A stretch of DNA of 58,834 bases from DASUAL01 sp035763805 (GTDB lineage Bacteria; Gemmatimonadota; Gemmatimonadetes; Gemmatimonadales; GWC2-71-9): NCBI GenBank assembly GCA_035763805.1, contig DASUAL010000038.1, forward strand, positions 1 through 58,834. The letters run 5' to 3'. Both the position numbers and the translations under genes were made by a program. The notes under the pieces were generated by a model that saw only the letters and a program-made list of their open reading frames with translations, had not been told where the DNA came from and ran no database searches. Shown here piece by piece: positions 1 to 7,375 of this stretch. The number at the start of each line of letters is the position of its first letter. The stretch's first letter is position 1.

Positions 1-260
1 GTCACCATCATCAGGCCCATCCAGCCGGGCACCATCCCGCTCTTCATGAAGGGCATGCTGAGAATCACGCCGGAGAGCAGGACCGCCACCGCGCCCGGTC
101 CGACGAGGATCCGCTGCACCGCGCCGATCAGCCGGTAGCCGGCGAGCCGCTGGTCGGGCGGGAGCCGCTTCGCGGTCACCCCAGCGACCATGGTGGCGAT
201 GCCGGCGCCTAACCACAGGGTAAAGCCCAGGACATGCACGAGGATCCAGAAACCGCGCAC
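1..260 (-). CDS. Integral membrane protein, 5' part only
   Basis: The reading frame enters from the window edge; 86 codons are visible from a GTG start at 260. The start is preceded by an AGGAG ribosome site with 5 nt spacing. The protein begins VRGFWILVHVLGFTLWLGAG, a hydrophobic first helix with an early His. A short basic loop follows (around TAKRLPPDQRLAGYR) and then a second hydrophobic stretch rich in Gly, Val and Met. The pattern resembles small four-helix predicted membrane proteins of the DUF2269 or CopD-like type, but too little is present to name a family. It runs in the same direction as the DUF2203 gene, 31 nt downstream of that gene's stop. Confidence 0.6.
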   Translation of the reverse strand, partial: MRGFWILVHVLGFTLWLGAGIATMVAGVTAKRLPPDQRLAGYRLIGAVQRILVGPGAVAVLLSGVILSMPFMKSGMVPGWMGLMMV

Positions 261-291
261 GAGAGCTCCTTAAGGTCAGGTGCTTAGCGAC

Positions 292-702
292 TCAGCCCCT
301 AACGACTTCTGGTACCGGTTGCCGACCTGCGTATCCCGCCTCCAACTCGTGCCAGTGCTCTATCTTTTCCTCCCCTGTCTTCCAGCACCAGAAAATGTCC
401 CGCCCCTCCAGCTTGCCGTAGAAGTCCACCAGTCCCTCGTCGAAGCCCTTGAACACACAGCCGATCTGCTCCAGCTCCTGGAGGTAGCCGTTGATCTCGC
501 GCGCCACGTCCTCGATCTGATTGCGCAGGTCGAGCTGCTCGCGCGATTCGCCCCATTCGGGCTTGGCCTGGGCGGCGACCACCTCGTAGCGGGACACGAG
601 ATCGCGCCATTGGGGATGGAGAGTCATGATGTCGCCCACGATCCGCTTGACGAGTGGGAGGGTGCGGTTGGCTTCGGCGAGGGTGAAGTATTTCCGGGGC
701 AC
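292..702 (-). CDS. DUF2203 family protein
   Basis: A 136-residue soluble protein of unknown function. It opens with PRKYFTLAEANRTLPLVKRI, the N-terminal signature of DUF2203, and has the family's mostly helical, charged character (for example RNQIEDVAREINGYLQEL). The C-terminal half has the conserved-looking GLVDFYGKLEGRDIFWCWK segment typical of this family. It has no signal peptide or membrane segment. No catalytic role is established for the family. The gene lies between the CBS protein, from which it is separated by a palindromic octamer repeat, and a membrane protein, all on the minus strand. Confidence 0.85.
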   Translation of the reverse strand: MPRKYFTLAEANRTLPLVKRIVGDIMTLHPQWRDLVSRYEVVAAQAKPEWGESREQLDLRNQIEDVAREINGYLQELEQIGCVFKGFDEGLVDFYGKLEGRDIFWCWKTGEEKIEHWHELEAGYAGRQPVPEVVRG

Positions 703-713
703 AGGGATAATCT

Positions 714-761
714 AGGGGCGAAGGGGCGAAGGGGCTAAGGGGCGTTCGCCCCTTCGCCCCT
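714..761. repeat. Octamer tandem repeat forming a 17-bp perfect inverted repeat
   Basis: The octamer CGAAGGGG is repeated on the left side. The segment 714-730 (AGGGGCGAAGGGGCGAA) is the exact reverse complement of 745-761, with a 14-nt loop between. It occupies nearly all of the gap between the DUF2203 and CBS genes and ends on the CBS stop codon. A strong transcript hairpin is possible, but no T-run follows. It belongs to the same class as the other G-rich/C-rich repeats in this window. Confidence 0.85.
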
Positions 762-1164
762 ATTCCCGAACTATCACTATGCCTTGGATGAACTCCGGAT
801 GCGGAATAAACCCAACGACTCGCTTGACTCCGTCCACGACTACTATCGTCGACCGTATATGCGCATCCTTCGGGTCCAGCCTCTCTATCCTGAATCCCGC
901 CAATTCCGTCTCCGGCGTCACCACCGTCGTATCGTGGCGCGCGTGCACTTCCGCCGAGCAGTCCGTCGGGTCGTGACCCGCGGCCACGCATTGCGTCACG
1001 ATGTCGCGGTCCGAGATCGTGCCCAGGTAGCGGCGATCCTTCGGGTTGTCCACCACGGGCACCACCGAGATGTCCTTCGAGCGCATCAACAGCGCCACCT
1101 CGGCGCTGGTGGCGCCGGCGGCGACGACGAACGGCTCGGGGATCATGATCTCTCGTGCGAGCAT
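760..1164 (-). CDS. CBS-domain protein
   Basis: A 134-residue protein made of one pair of CBS motifs with no attached enzyme domain. The first repeat begins AREIMIPEPFVVAAGATSA and contains LGTISDRDIV, the usual loop before the second helix. The second repeat ends in VVGFIPHPEFIQGIVI, with weaker conservation. CBS pairs bind adenine nucleotides and regulate partner proteins, but no partner is evident here. The predicted start follows closely on the patatin stop (31 nt), so the two may be co-transcribed. Confidence 0.85.
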   Translation of the reverse strand: MLAREIMIPEPFVVAAGATSAEVALLMRSKDISVVPVVDNPKDRRYLGTISDRDIVTQCVAAGHDPTDCSAEVHARHDTTVVTPETELAGFRIERLDPKDAHIRSTIVVVDGVKRVVGFIPHPEFIQGIVIVRE

Positions 1165-1195
1165 TAACCCCTCACGCGTCTTAGCACCTGTGCGT

Positions 1196-2035
1196 CTAGC
1201 AGTTCAATGTATCAGCCAACGCCCGCTTAGTCGCCTCGTAGCCCGCTCTCAGGTATCGCTCACCGGCATCGACCGCAAACGTGGCTTCCCGCTCCGCCAC
1301 CGGCCGCACGACGACCAGCCGCGCGGCGTCCTTCGGCCAGTCGGCGATCAGCTGCTCCACCTGCGCCGCCATCATGACGCGGATCGCTGCGCCGTGCGTG
1401 CGTACTAAAGGAGGCGGTAAGAGGCGGGAGGGGGCGGTAAGAGACCGTAGGGGTGGCTCATCGAACCCGGGTCCAACATGTATTGCAACCACGAGATCGG
1501 CTGGGATGCGGGCCGCAGCTTCGAGGCCGAGGACGGCGCGCAGGCCTCCGTCCCCGAGGCTCCGGCCGTCGATCACCGCCGGCGGGAAATACAGCGGCAG
1601 GGCGCAGGACGCGTACAGGGCGTCGCGCAGCGGAACATCGGAGCGGCCGCCCGCGCCGAACAGCACCAGCTCGCCCGAGTCCAGGTCCGTGCTCGTGATG
1701 GTGAGTGGGATCCGGAGCTCGTCGAACCGCGTCGCCGGAACGAGCCGCTCGATGACGCGCCGCGGGCCGTCGGGTTTCAGCACGTGCGTCGCGAACAAGC
1801 CCTTGACGAACGCCAGGGGATCGAACGGGGCGACGTCGCGCCGCGACAGCGTGCGCCCCGCGATGACGACCTCGTCGTAGGTCGCGCCGCTCGCGAACGC
1901 GGCCGCCACCACCGCCCCCATCGACGTCCCGACGAGCTGCACGGGCGTCATGCCCGCCTCCACCATCGCCCGCCAGGCGCCCACGCAGGCGAGCGACTTC
2001 GCCCCGCCGCCGCCGAAAACCGCCACCACCCTCAC
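1196..2035 (-). CDS. Patatin-like phospholipase
   Basis: A 279-residue serine hydrolase of the patatin family, which hydrolyses acyl esters with a Ser-Asp dyad. The oxyanion loop GGGGAKSLA is at residues 8-16, the nucleophile elbow GTSMG has its serine near 38, and the aspartate is in GDGG near 162. There is no signal peptide, so it should be cytoplasmic. Start is GTG. An in-frame run coding RSLTAPSRLLPPPL, just after the DEPP segment, comes from a decamer DNA repeat (about 1407-1453). It looks like an insertion in a surface loop downstream of the catalytic aspartate, so activity is probably retained. Confidence 0.85.
   Translation of the reverse strand: MRVVAVFGGGGAKSLACVGAWRAMVEAGMTPVQLVGTSMGAVVAAAFASGATYDEVVIAGRTLSRRDVAPFDPLAFVKGLFATHVLKPDGPRRVIERLVPATRFDELRIPLTITSTDLDSGELVLFGAGGRSDVPLRDALYASCALPLYFPPAVIDGRSLGDGGLRAVLGLEAAARIPADLVVAIHVGPGFDEPPLRSLTAPSRLLPPPLVRTHGAAIRVMMAAQVEQLIADWPKDAARLVVVRPVAEREATFAVDAGERYLRAGYEATKRALADTLNC
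1407..1453. repeat. Decamer G-rich repeat inside the patatin gene
   Basis: Imperfect copies of GGCGGTAAGA (for example at 1413-1422 and 1434-1443) lie in frame within the patatin coding region. Read on the minus strand they give TAPSRLLPPP. The same decamer and nearly the same peptide recur around the APC permease gene and in the SNF2 helicase. Confidence 0.75.
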
Positions 2036-2046
2036 CGTGACCCCTC

Positions 2047-2124
2047 ATTGCGGATTGCGGATCTCGGATTGCGGATTGGAAGGGCGGGCGTCGAATCCGC
2101 AATCCGAAATCCGCAATCCGCGAT
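2047..2124. repeat. 78-bp heptamer palindrome, intergenic copy
   Basis: Four heptamers of the type ATTGCGG are followed by a 16-nt loop ending in CGTCG and then four mirrored heptamers of the type CCGCAAT. The arms are about 31 bp with two mismatches. It fills the whole gap between the patatin start and the thioesterase stop, and its last base is the first base of that stop codon on the plus strand. A second copy of the same length, about 88 percent identical by eye, is at 58730-58807 inside a coding gene. Confidence 0.85.
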
Positions 2125-2609
2125 CATTCTCCCCTTCCCTGATCGTACCTCCGGTCCATCACCCGCGTCGCCCGCCGCTGCGCCGCCCGGTCGTAGCGCC
2201 GCTTCTCGTCGGGCGTCTCGGGGACGATCGGCGGCACGGGGGTGGGCTCGCCTTTGTCGTCCAGCGCGACGTACGTCACGTAGCAGGAGTTGGTGTGGCG
2301 CTTCTCGCCGGAGAGCACGTTCTCGGCGATGATCTTCACGCCCACCTCCATCGAGCTGCGCCCGGCGTAATTCACCCGCGCGTACGCCGTGATCAGCTCG
2401 CCCACGTGGATCGGCTCCTTGAAGTCCACCTTGTCCACCGACACGGTGACGCACGGGCGGCCGGCGTGGCGGATCGCGCACACCGCCGCCACGCGGTCCA
2501 CCAGCGCCAGGATCACGCCGCCGAACACATTGCCCATGATGTTCGCGTGCTGCGGCATCATCAGCTCGGACATCACGGTCTCCGATTCGCGAGGGTGCTT
2601 GGCGCGCAT
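2124..2609 (-). CDS. Acyl-CoA thioesterase, YciA/BFIT-type hotdog fold
   Basis: A 161-residue hotdog-fold enzyme expected to hydrolyse acyl-CoA to free acid and CoA in the cytoplasm. The conserved block HANIMGNVFGGVILALVD (about residues 21-38) contains the family Asn and Asp that position the water and helix. Later segments VDKVDFKEPIHVGE and SCYVTYVALD match the rest of the fold. Its ATG overlaps the NAD synthetase stop by one base (TGATG), so it is translationally coupled to that gene. The C-terminal tail is Arg-rich. Confidence 0.88.
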   Translation of the reverse strand: MRAKHPRESETVMSELMMPQHANIMGNVFGGVILALVDRVAAVCAIRHAGRPCVTVSVDKVDFKEPIHVGELITAYARVNYAGRSSMEVGVKIIAENVLSGEKRHTNSCYVTYVALDDKGEPTPVPPIVPETPDEKRRYDRAAQRRATRVMDRRYDQGRGE

Positions 2610-4462
2610 CAGTAATCCACCGGTCTCAGGTAGAACTCACCGATCGCCGTCTGGGACATGACGGCGACGGTGGGGAGGCGGCGCTTCCAGTGCGTGGACT
2701 CGAGCCGCGTCTGCACCTTCGCCACTTCCTCCGGCGTGAACCCGTGCGCCACTACCTCCTCTGCCTTCATGCCGCGGATGAGGTAGTAGAGAATCCGATC
2801 GACTTTGTCGTAGGCGATGCCGTAGTCGGCCTCGGTCGTCTGGCCGGGGACGAGGTCGGGCGTGGGCGGCTTCTCGAGGATCACCTCGGGCACGCGGACG
2901 TGGCGCGCCAAAGCCCGCACTTGCGTCTTGAACAGATCGCCCAGCGGGTTCACCGGGGGCGTGTCGTCGGCGTGCCAGGTGAAGTAGCCGAGCAGCCGCT
3001 CGGACTTGTTGCTCGTGCCGATGGGCAGGGCCTTGTACTTCGCGGATAGATCGAACAGCACGATCATGCGCTGGCGCGCGCACACGTTGCCGCGGCGCAG
3101 GGGATCGGCGTCGCCGACCTGCTCCAGGTAGCCGTCCACGGCAGGCGTGATGTCGACGGTGCGCGACTGGATGCCCAGCTGGTCGATCACGAGCTGGGCG
3201 TGCTCCAGGCTTTCCGGGCTCGACGTCTTGTAGGGCATGCGCACGCCGATCACGTTCTCGGACCCGAGCGCCTCGGCGGCGAGGAACGCGGTGAGCGAGC
3301 TGTCCACGCCGCCCGAGATCCCGACGATCCCTTTCGTGAACCCGCGGCGCCGCGTCACTTCGTCCTTCAGGAAGCTCACCAGCCAGCGGCGCGCGAGCTC
3401 GCAGTCGATCGCGAGGGGATCCCCTTCGTCTACGCCGCGCCCGATCACGTGAATGCGGGAAACGGGAGGCGGGACACGGGAGACGGGAGACGACCCGTTA
3501 GTCGCGGGATCAAATCGGACGGCGGTGCGTTTCTTCCTCCCGGCTCCCGCCTCCCGTCTCCCGAGGTTTTTGACGAGATGCGGCAGATTCACCTCCAGGT
3601 CGGCCAGCAAGGGCGCATCGGCTCTCGCCCGCGTCAACTCGTCCAGATCCACGTCGTAGGTCAGCACCGCCTCTTCGAACAGCGGCCCCCGCAGCACGAT
3701 CTGGCCGTGCGGATCCACGAGCACCGAGCCGCCCGGGAACCCCTTGCCGCCCTCGAACCCCACGAGGTTCGCGAGCGCGACCCACACGGCGTGCTCGTCC
3801 GCCATCCCGCGCGCGATGCGCTCCCAGCGCACCACGCTCGCGGGGAGTCGCGTGCCCTCCTCGTCGACCCCGGTGCCGCGCGCCGGCGACGCGCTCGGCA
3901 CGATGATCAGCTGCGCGCCGTCGAGCGCCGCGATCGTCCCGGCGAGCGAGTGCCAGGCGTCCTCGCAGATCAGAATCGCCGCGCGGCCCCAGCGCGTGTC
4001 GAACGCCTGGATCTCGCGGCCCCGCTCGACGAACCGCTCTTCGTCGAACACGCCGTACGTGGGGAGAAACACCTTGCGGTGCACGTGGCGGATACCGGGT
4101 GTGACCTTGCCGGGAGAGGCGTCACGGGGAGAAGCGTTGCCGAGGGAGGCGTACAGACAGGAGTTGTAGAAGCGGTTCTGGAACACCTCGTAGAACCCGA
4201 CCGCGACGTCGAGCGGGGGCGCACCGGCTGCCTCGTGTTGCAGCGTGAGATCGCGGAACAGCGTCCCCGCCGTGACCGCGACGTCGCGCACGCCTCCCTC
4301 CACGAAGTAGCCCGACGTCGCCGTCTCGGGGAAGATCAGCAGGTCCACCGGCGGGTCGAGCTGGGCGATCTGCGCCAGCACACCGCCGATCCGCTGGACG
4401 TTGGTGGCGTACTCGCCCTTGGTGGGGCGCAGCTGCGCGATTGCGAGACGAATGGCGGGCAT
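2609..4462 (-). CDS. nadE: Glutamine-dependent NAD+ synthetase
   Basis: About 617 residues. It converts deamido-NAD to NAD using ATP and glutamine, the last step of NAD biosynthesis. The N-terminal nitrilase-type glutaminase domain (1-290) shows the triad Glu46 (IFPETATSGYF), Lys130 (HRKVFLPTYG) and Cys166 (ILICEDAWH). The synthetase domain carries the pyrophosphate loop SGGVDSS near 383-389, then GTSNKSE and the DLVPGQTTEADYG region. The linker at about 302-340 is encoded by an inverted heptamer repeat (3455-3566), and a second Pro/Ser-rich stretch NASPRDASPGKVTPG precedes Lys130. I chose the ATG at 4462; a TTG two codons upstream is possible. Confidence 0.95.
   Translation of the reverse strand: MPAIRLAIAQLRPTKGEYATNVQRIGGVLAQIAQLDPPVDLLIFPETATSGYFVEGGVRDVAVTAGTLFRDLTLQHEAAGAPPLDVAVGFYEVFQNRFYNSCLYASLGNASPRDASPGKVTPGIRHVHRKVFLPTYGVFDEERFVERGREIQAFDTRWGRAAILICEDAWHSLAGTIAALDGAQLIIVPSASPARGTGVDEEGTRLPASVVRWERIARGMADEHAVWVALANLVGFEGGKGFPGGSVLVDPHGQIVLRGPLFEEAVLTYDVDLDELTRARADAPLLADLEVNLPHLVKNLGRREAGAGRKKRTAVRFDPATNGSSPVSRVPPPVSRIHVIGRGVDEGDPLAIDCELARRWLVSFLKDEVTRRRGFTKGIVGISGGVDSSLTAFLAAEALGSENVIGVRMPYKTSSPESLEHAQLVIDQLGIQSRTVDITPAVDGYLEQVGDADPLRRGNVCARQRMIVLFDLSAKYKALPIGTSNKSERLLGYFTWHADDTPPVNPLGDLFKTQVRALARHVRVPEVILEKPPTPDLVPGQTTEADYGIAYDKVDRILYYLIRGMKAEEVVAHGFTPEEVAKVQTRLESTHWKRRLPTVAVMSQTAIGEFYLRPVDY
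3455..3566. repeat. Inverted heptamer repeat inside nadE
   Basis: The left arm (3455-3492) is built of CGGGAGA-type heptamers and the right arm (3535-3566) of the mirrored CTCCCGC/TCTCCCG type. About 42 nt lie between them. The whole is in frame and encodes the linker between the glutaminase and synthetase domains (GAGRKKRTAV ... SSPVSRVPPPVSRIHV). Confidence 0.8.
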
Positions 4463-4473
4463 GGCCAAAAGAT

Positions 4474-4570
4474 AGGCGGTAGGGGGCGGTACCGCCCCTT
4501 ACCGCCCCTTACCGCCCCCTACCGCCTCCTACCGCCTGCTACCGCCTCCTACCGCCTCCTACCGCCCACG
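4474..4570. repeat. Decamer repeat array between nadE and the APC permease
   Basis: A short left arm (GGCGGTAGGGGGCGGT) is followed directly by its mirror ACCGCCCCTTACCGCC. Further copies of TACCGCCCCT and TACCGCCTCC continue to about 4570. The period is exactly 10 nt. The array runs into the last codons of the permease (ending VGGGRRR). There are no unique spacers, so it is not CRISPR. Confidence 0.85.
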
Positions 4571-5828
4571 CCGCCCCCAACACGCCGAGCGCGATCAGCA
4601 CTAGCTTCGGCTGCGCCAACGCCGTCGCCAGGAACAGCGCGAGGTAAACGCCGACGAATATCAGCGGCACCCAGGGAAACAGCGGGACGTTGAACGGTGC
4701 CCGCGGCTCTCGTCGACGCAGGCGGAACAGCGTCAGCACGGCGACGCTGTCGATCACCACGACCTGGACGATCGCGAGGCCGAGCAGCGACTCGAAGGTC
4801 CCCGTGGCGGCGAGCAGCACGACCACGACGCCCACGAGCAGCGTCGCGGCCCACGGGCTACCGCCGCGGTTCACGCGCGCCAGCACAGCTGGGCCGAGGC
4901 CTTCGCGCGCCAGGCCGAAGATCACGCGCGGCGTGACGAAGACGTTGCCGTTGAGCGAGGCGAGCACCACCAGCAGCGCCAGCCCGGCCACGACGGCGCC
5001 GCCCCCCGTCCCCGTGACGGCGGCCGCTACGTCGCCCGGAACCAGATTCGAGGCCGCGATGCGGTCGATGGGCAGCACCTGGAAGAACGCCGCGTTGAGG
5101 AGCAGATAGAGCGCGGCCACGGTCGCGATCCCGCCCAGGAGCACGCGCGGCAGGGTGCGCCCCGGCTCGACCATCTCTTCGGCGATTTTGCCGACGTCCA
5201 GGTATCCGTAGTAGGTCCAGACCACGGCCTGAAACGCCAGCGCCAGGGCGCTCACGATCGCCAGCCCGACGGGCGCGGTAGGGAGGGTCGAGTGCCACCC
5301 CGCGCCGTCGCCGGCCGCGAACGCGAGCACGACGACGCTCGCCAGGACGAGCAGCTTCGCGGCGGTCACCCCGTTCTGGACCCATCGTCCCGTCGCGACG
5401 CCCGCGAGGTTGATGCCCGTGAACAGAGCCGCGAGGCCGACTCCCATCCAGCGCGTCCCGCCCGCCCCGAGGCCGGCGAGCCGGCCCGCGTATTCGCCCG
5501 CGACGACCGCGATCGCCGCGATCGCCACGGGATAGATCGCGAGCCCCTCGACCCAGCCCACCACGAACCCTGCGCGCCGGCCGAACGCCTCACGCACGTA
5601 CACGTACTTGCCGCCGGCCTTGGGGTGACGCGTGGCCAGCTCGGCGAAGCACAGCGCGCCGAGGAACGCGACGACGCCGCCCAGCACCCAGGCGACGAAG
5701 GTGAGCCACGGCCGGCCGAGCTGCGCCGCGACCAGTCCCGGCGTGCGGAAGATCCCGGAGCCGACCATGATCCCGACGACCATGGCAAGTCCGTCGGTCA
5801 CGCGCAGCGATCGTTTCAGTTCCAGCAT
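4539..5828 (-). CDS. APC-superfamily amino acid permease
   Basis: About 429 residues and roughly 12 hydrophobic segments. The first helix contains GIMVGSGIFRTPG, the GSGIF-type signature of APC transporters, followed by the usual AELATRHPKAGGKYVYVREAFG loop. It probably imports or exchanges amino acids or polyamines in the inner membrane. The open frame extends 22 codons upstream from a TTG, but that part (TASYRLLPP repeated) is only translated decamer repeat, so I start at the ATG of MLELKRSL. The 3' end also merges into decamer repeats, so the gene is bracketed by them on both sides. Confidence 0.9.
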   Translation of the reverse strand: MLELKRSLRVTDGLAMVVGIMVGSGIFRTPGLVAAQLGRPWLTFVAWVLGGVVAFLGALCFAELATRHPKAGGKYVYVREAFGRRAGFVVGWVEGLAIYPVAIAAIAVVAGEYAGRLAGLGAGGTRWMGVGLAALFTGINLAGVATGRWVQNGVTAAKLLVLASVVVLAFAAGDGAGWHSTLPTAPVGLAIVSALALAFQAVVWTYYGYLDVGKIAEEMVEPGRTLPRVLLGGIATVAALYLLLNAAFFQVLPIDRIAASNLVPGDVAAAVTGTGGGAVVAGLALLVVLASLNGNVFVTPRVIFGLAREGLGPAVLARVNRGGSPWAATLLVGVVVVLLAATGTFESLLGLAIVQVVVIDSVAVLTLFRLRRREPRAPFNVPLFPWVPLIFVGVYLALFLATALAQPKLVLIALGVLGAAWAVGGGRRR

Positions 5829-5951
5829 CGGCGGTAAGAGACGGTAGGAGGCGGTAAGAGGCAGTAAGAGGCGGTAAGAGGCGGTAATGCGCAAGTGATT
5901 CTCGCCTGCCGCCCCCTACCGCCCCCTACCGCCCCCTACCGCCTCCTACCG
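5829..5951. repeat. Inverted decamer repeat upstream of the APC permease
   Basis: A left arm of about six GGCGGTAAGA-type decamers is followed by some 23 nt of ordinary sequence and a right arm of CCGCCCCCTA-type decamers ending at the stop of the DUF4384 gene. It fills the complete permease/DUF4384 intergenic space, so any permease promoter must lie in or beyond it. Confidence 0.85.
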
Positions 5952-7235
5952 CTACGGCTTCCGCCGTCCCCCGCCGTTCGAAGGAGCGGACTTCCCCGAT
6001 CCGGACGAGCCGGACGGCCGCGCCGCTCCGGCGGATGAGCTGCGACTGCCGCCCGACGGCGCCGGTCGCGCGGCGCCACCGCCGCTCTGACGCCGCTCGG
6101 GAGCGGGGCGCGCCACCGTGCGCTCGGGCCGGCGGCGCTCCGGTGCGCGGGCTTCACGGGCTTCCGGCTGGCGCCGCTCCGGTGCGCGGGCTTCGCGGGC
6201 TTCCGGCTGACGCCGCTCGGGCGACGCGCCCCGACTCCAAACCGGAACCGAATGGGAGCCGCGAGCTGCGTCGCGCACGCGAGCCGGGCTCGACGTCGTC
6301 GCCGACGCCGGCACGCGCCGCTCGGTCGCGCGGCTGAGCAGCGTGCCCTGGGGCACCCGCAACCGCGGGCCCACTCCCATCACTGTCGGCGCCGCAGCGG
6401 TGCGTTGCCTGAACCTGAACCCGCTGCCCTCTCCCGGCCGGACGCGGTCGATGAACAAGCCCCCGCCGTAACGCTTCCTGGTATAGATGACCGTGCCGCG
6501 CCGGTAGATGTACGGCCGGTAGACGTACGGCGTGTAGAAGAACGGATCGTAGTAGTAGGGGCGGTAGCCGTAGAAGAACGGATCGTAGTACGACCCGCAG
6601 AAGAACGGATCGTACCAGTACGGATCGCAGTAGCGGTGGCCGTAGCGGTACCCGAAGCTCAGGTGCACGCTGACGGGTGAGTCGTATGGGTGGTGCCAGC
6701 GGTCATAGTAGGCCCGCGGCGCCGAAACGGTGTAGCTCACCACGTCGTAGTCGAAACGGCCGTCGGGCACCATCCGCTGCGCGATGTCGAGCAGCGCCTG
6801 CTCCTTGTCGTCCTCGGCGTCACGCGCGGTGAGCACGCGGTAATCCCAATGATCGCCGCGTACGAACTCGTCGAAGCGGAACGGCGCCGCCGACCGGGCG
6901 GCGAGCACGACGCCGCTGCCATCGCGGTCGTCGACGTAGAACGCCTCGCGGTCGCCGCGGCCGCGGATCTCGATCTTCCTGCCGCTGCGCACGAAGGCGT
7001 CGTCTACCGGATCGAGCGGGAACAGCACCCGCACCCGACCATCGGTGTCGGCGCGGAGCACGACGAGATAGCCGTCATCCGCCAGCCTCACGTGGACCCG
7101 CGCCTTGTCGCCGCGAATGAAATAGCCGTCCTGATCGAGCCAGATTTTGACGGGTGGGTCGTCATTGCGCACCGCGGCCGCGTCGGACGGGGGGGGCGCG
7201 GCAGCGAGCAGGGAAGCGATCAGCGCGAGTACCAT
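5952..7235 (-). CDS. Secreted DUF4384 protein with Tyr-rich and Arg/Pro repeat tail
   Basis: A 427-residue exported protein. A hydrophobic signal (MVLALIASLLAAAPP) is followed by a DUF4384-like domain at about 27-115 (KIWLDQDGYFIRGDKARVHV, then VLFPLD), a fold often linked to cell-surface or protease-associated proteins. Residues about 175-245 are extremely rich in Tyr, Phe, Asp and Pro (YDPFF, YRPYYYDPFFY). The C-terminal third is low complexity with two tandem 14-residue units (ERRQPEAREARAP, DNA period 42 nt near 6150-6230), then Gly/Ser/Arg. It is probably a surface or periplasmic structural protein; the enzymatic role is unknown. The start lies just downstream of a TATATA element. Confidence 0.75.
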   Translation of the reverse strand: MVLALIASLLAAAPPPSDAAAVRNDDPPVKIWLDQDGYFIRGDKARVHVRLADDGYLVVLRADTDGRVRVLFPLDPVDDAFVRSGRKIEIRGRGDREAFYVDDRDGSGVVLAARSAAPFRFDEFVRGDHWDYRVLTARDAEDDKEQALLDIAQRMVPDGRFDYDVVSYTVSAPRAYYDRWHHPYDSPVSVHLSFGYRYGHRYCDPYWYDPFFCGSYYDPFFYGYRPYYYDPFFYTPYVYRPYIYRRGTVIYTRKRYGGGLFIDRVRPGEGSGFRFRQRTAAAPTVMGVGPRLRVPQGTLLSRATERRVPASATTSSPARVRDAARGSHSVPVWSRGASPERRQPEAREARAPERRQPEAREARAPERRRPERTVARPAPERRQSGGGAARPAPSGGSRSSSAGAARPSGSSGSGKSAPSNGGGRRKP

Positions 7236-7300
7236 GGGGCTATCCTCTTATATACCCTCGAACCTCCGAAACCATCAAGAACTATGCCCGTCTTGGCCCC

Positions 7301-7318
7301 TCCCCATTAAGGTGGGGA
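7301..7318. terminator. Short hairpin between tupA and the DUF4384 gene
   Basis: TCCCCA and TGGGGA form a 6-bp stem with loop TTAAGG. A second, bulged dyad (GGGAGACAC/GTGTCCC) lies at 7329-7347. No T-run is visible, so termination is uncertain. Confidence 0.3.
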
Positions 7319-7375
7319 TGACCTCTGCGGGAGACACGGCGTGTCCCTCAGTGAGACATCAATTCGTGCCCGTTG

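Noticed and set aside
3200..4693. 497-codon open frame on the plus strand
   Set aside because: Antisense to nadE, which shows full catalytic motifs.
4539..5894. APC permease starting at the TTG at 5894
   Set aside because: The extra 22 residues are only translated decamer repeat and precede the conserved start MLELKRSL.
4474..5951. CRISPR-like array of regular repeats around the APC permease
   Set aside because: Units are 10 nt with no unique spacers and mirrored arms; no cas genes.
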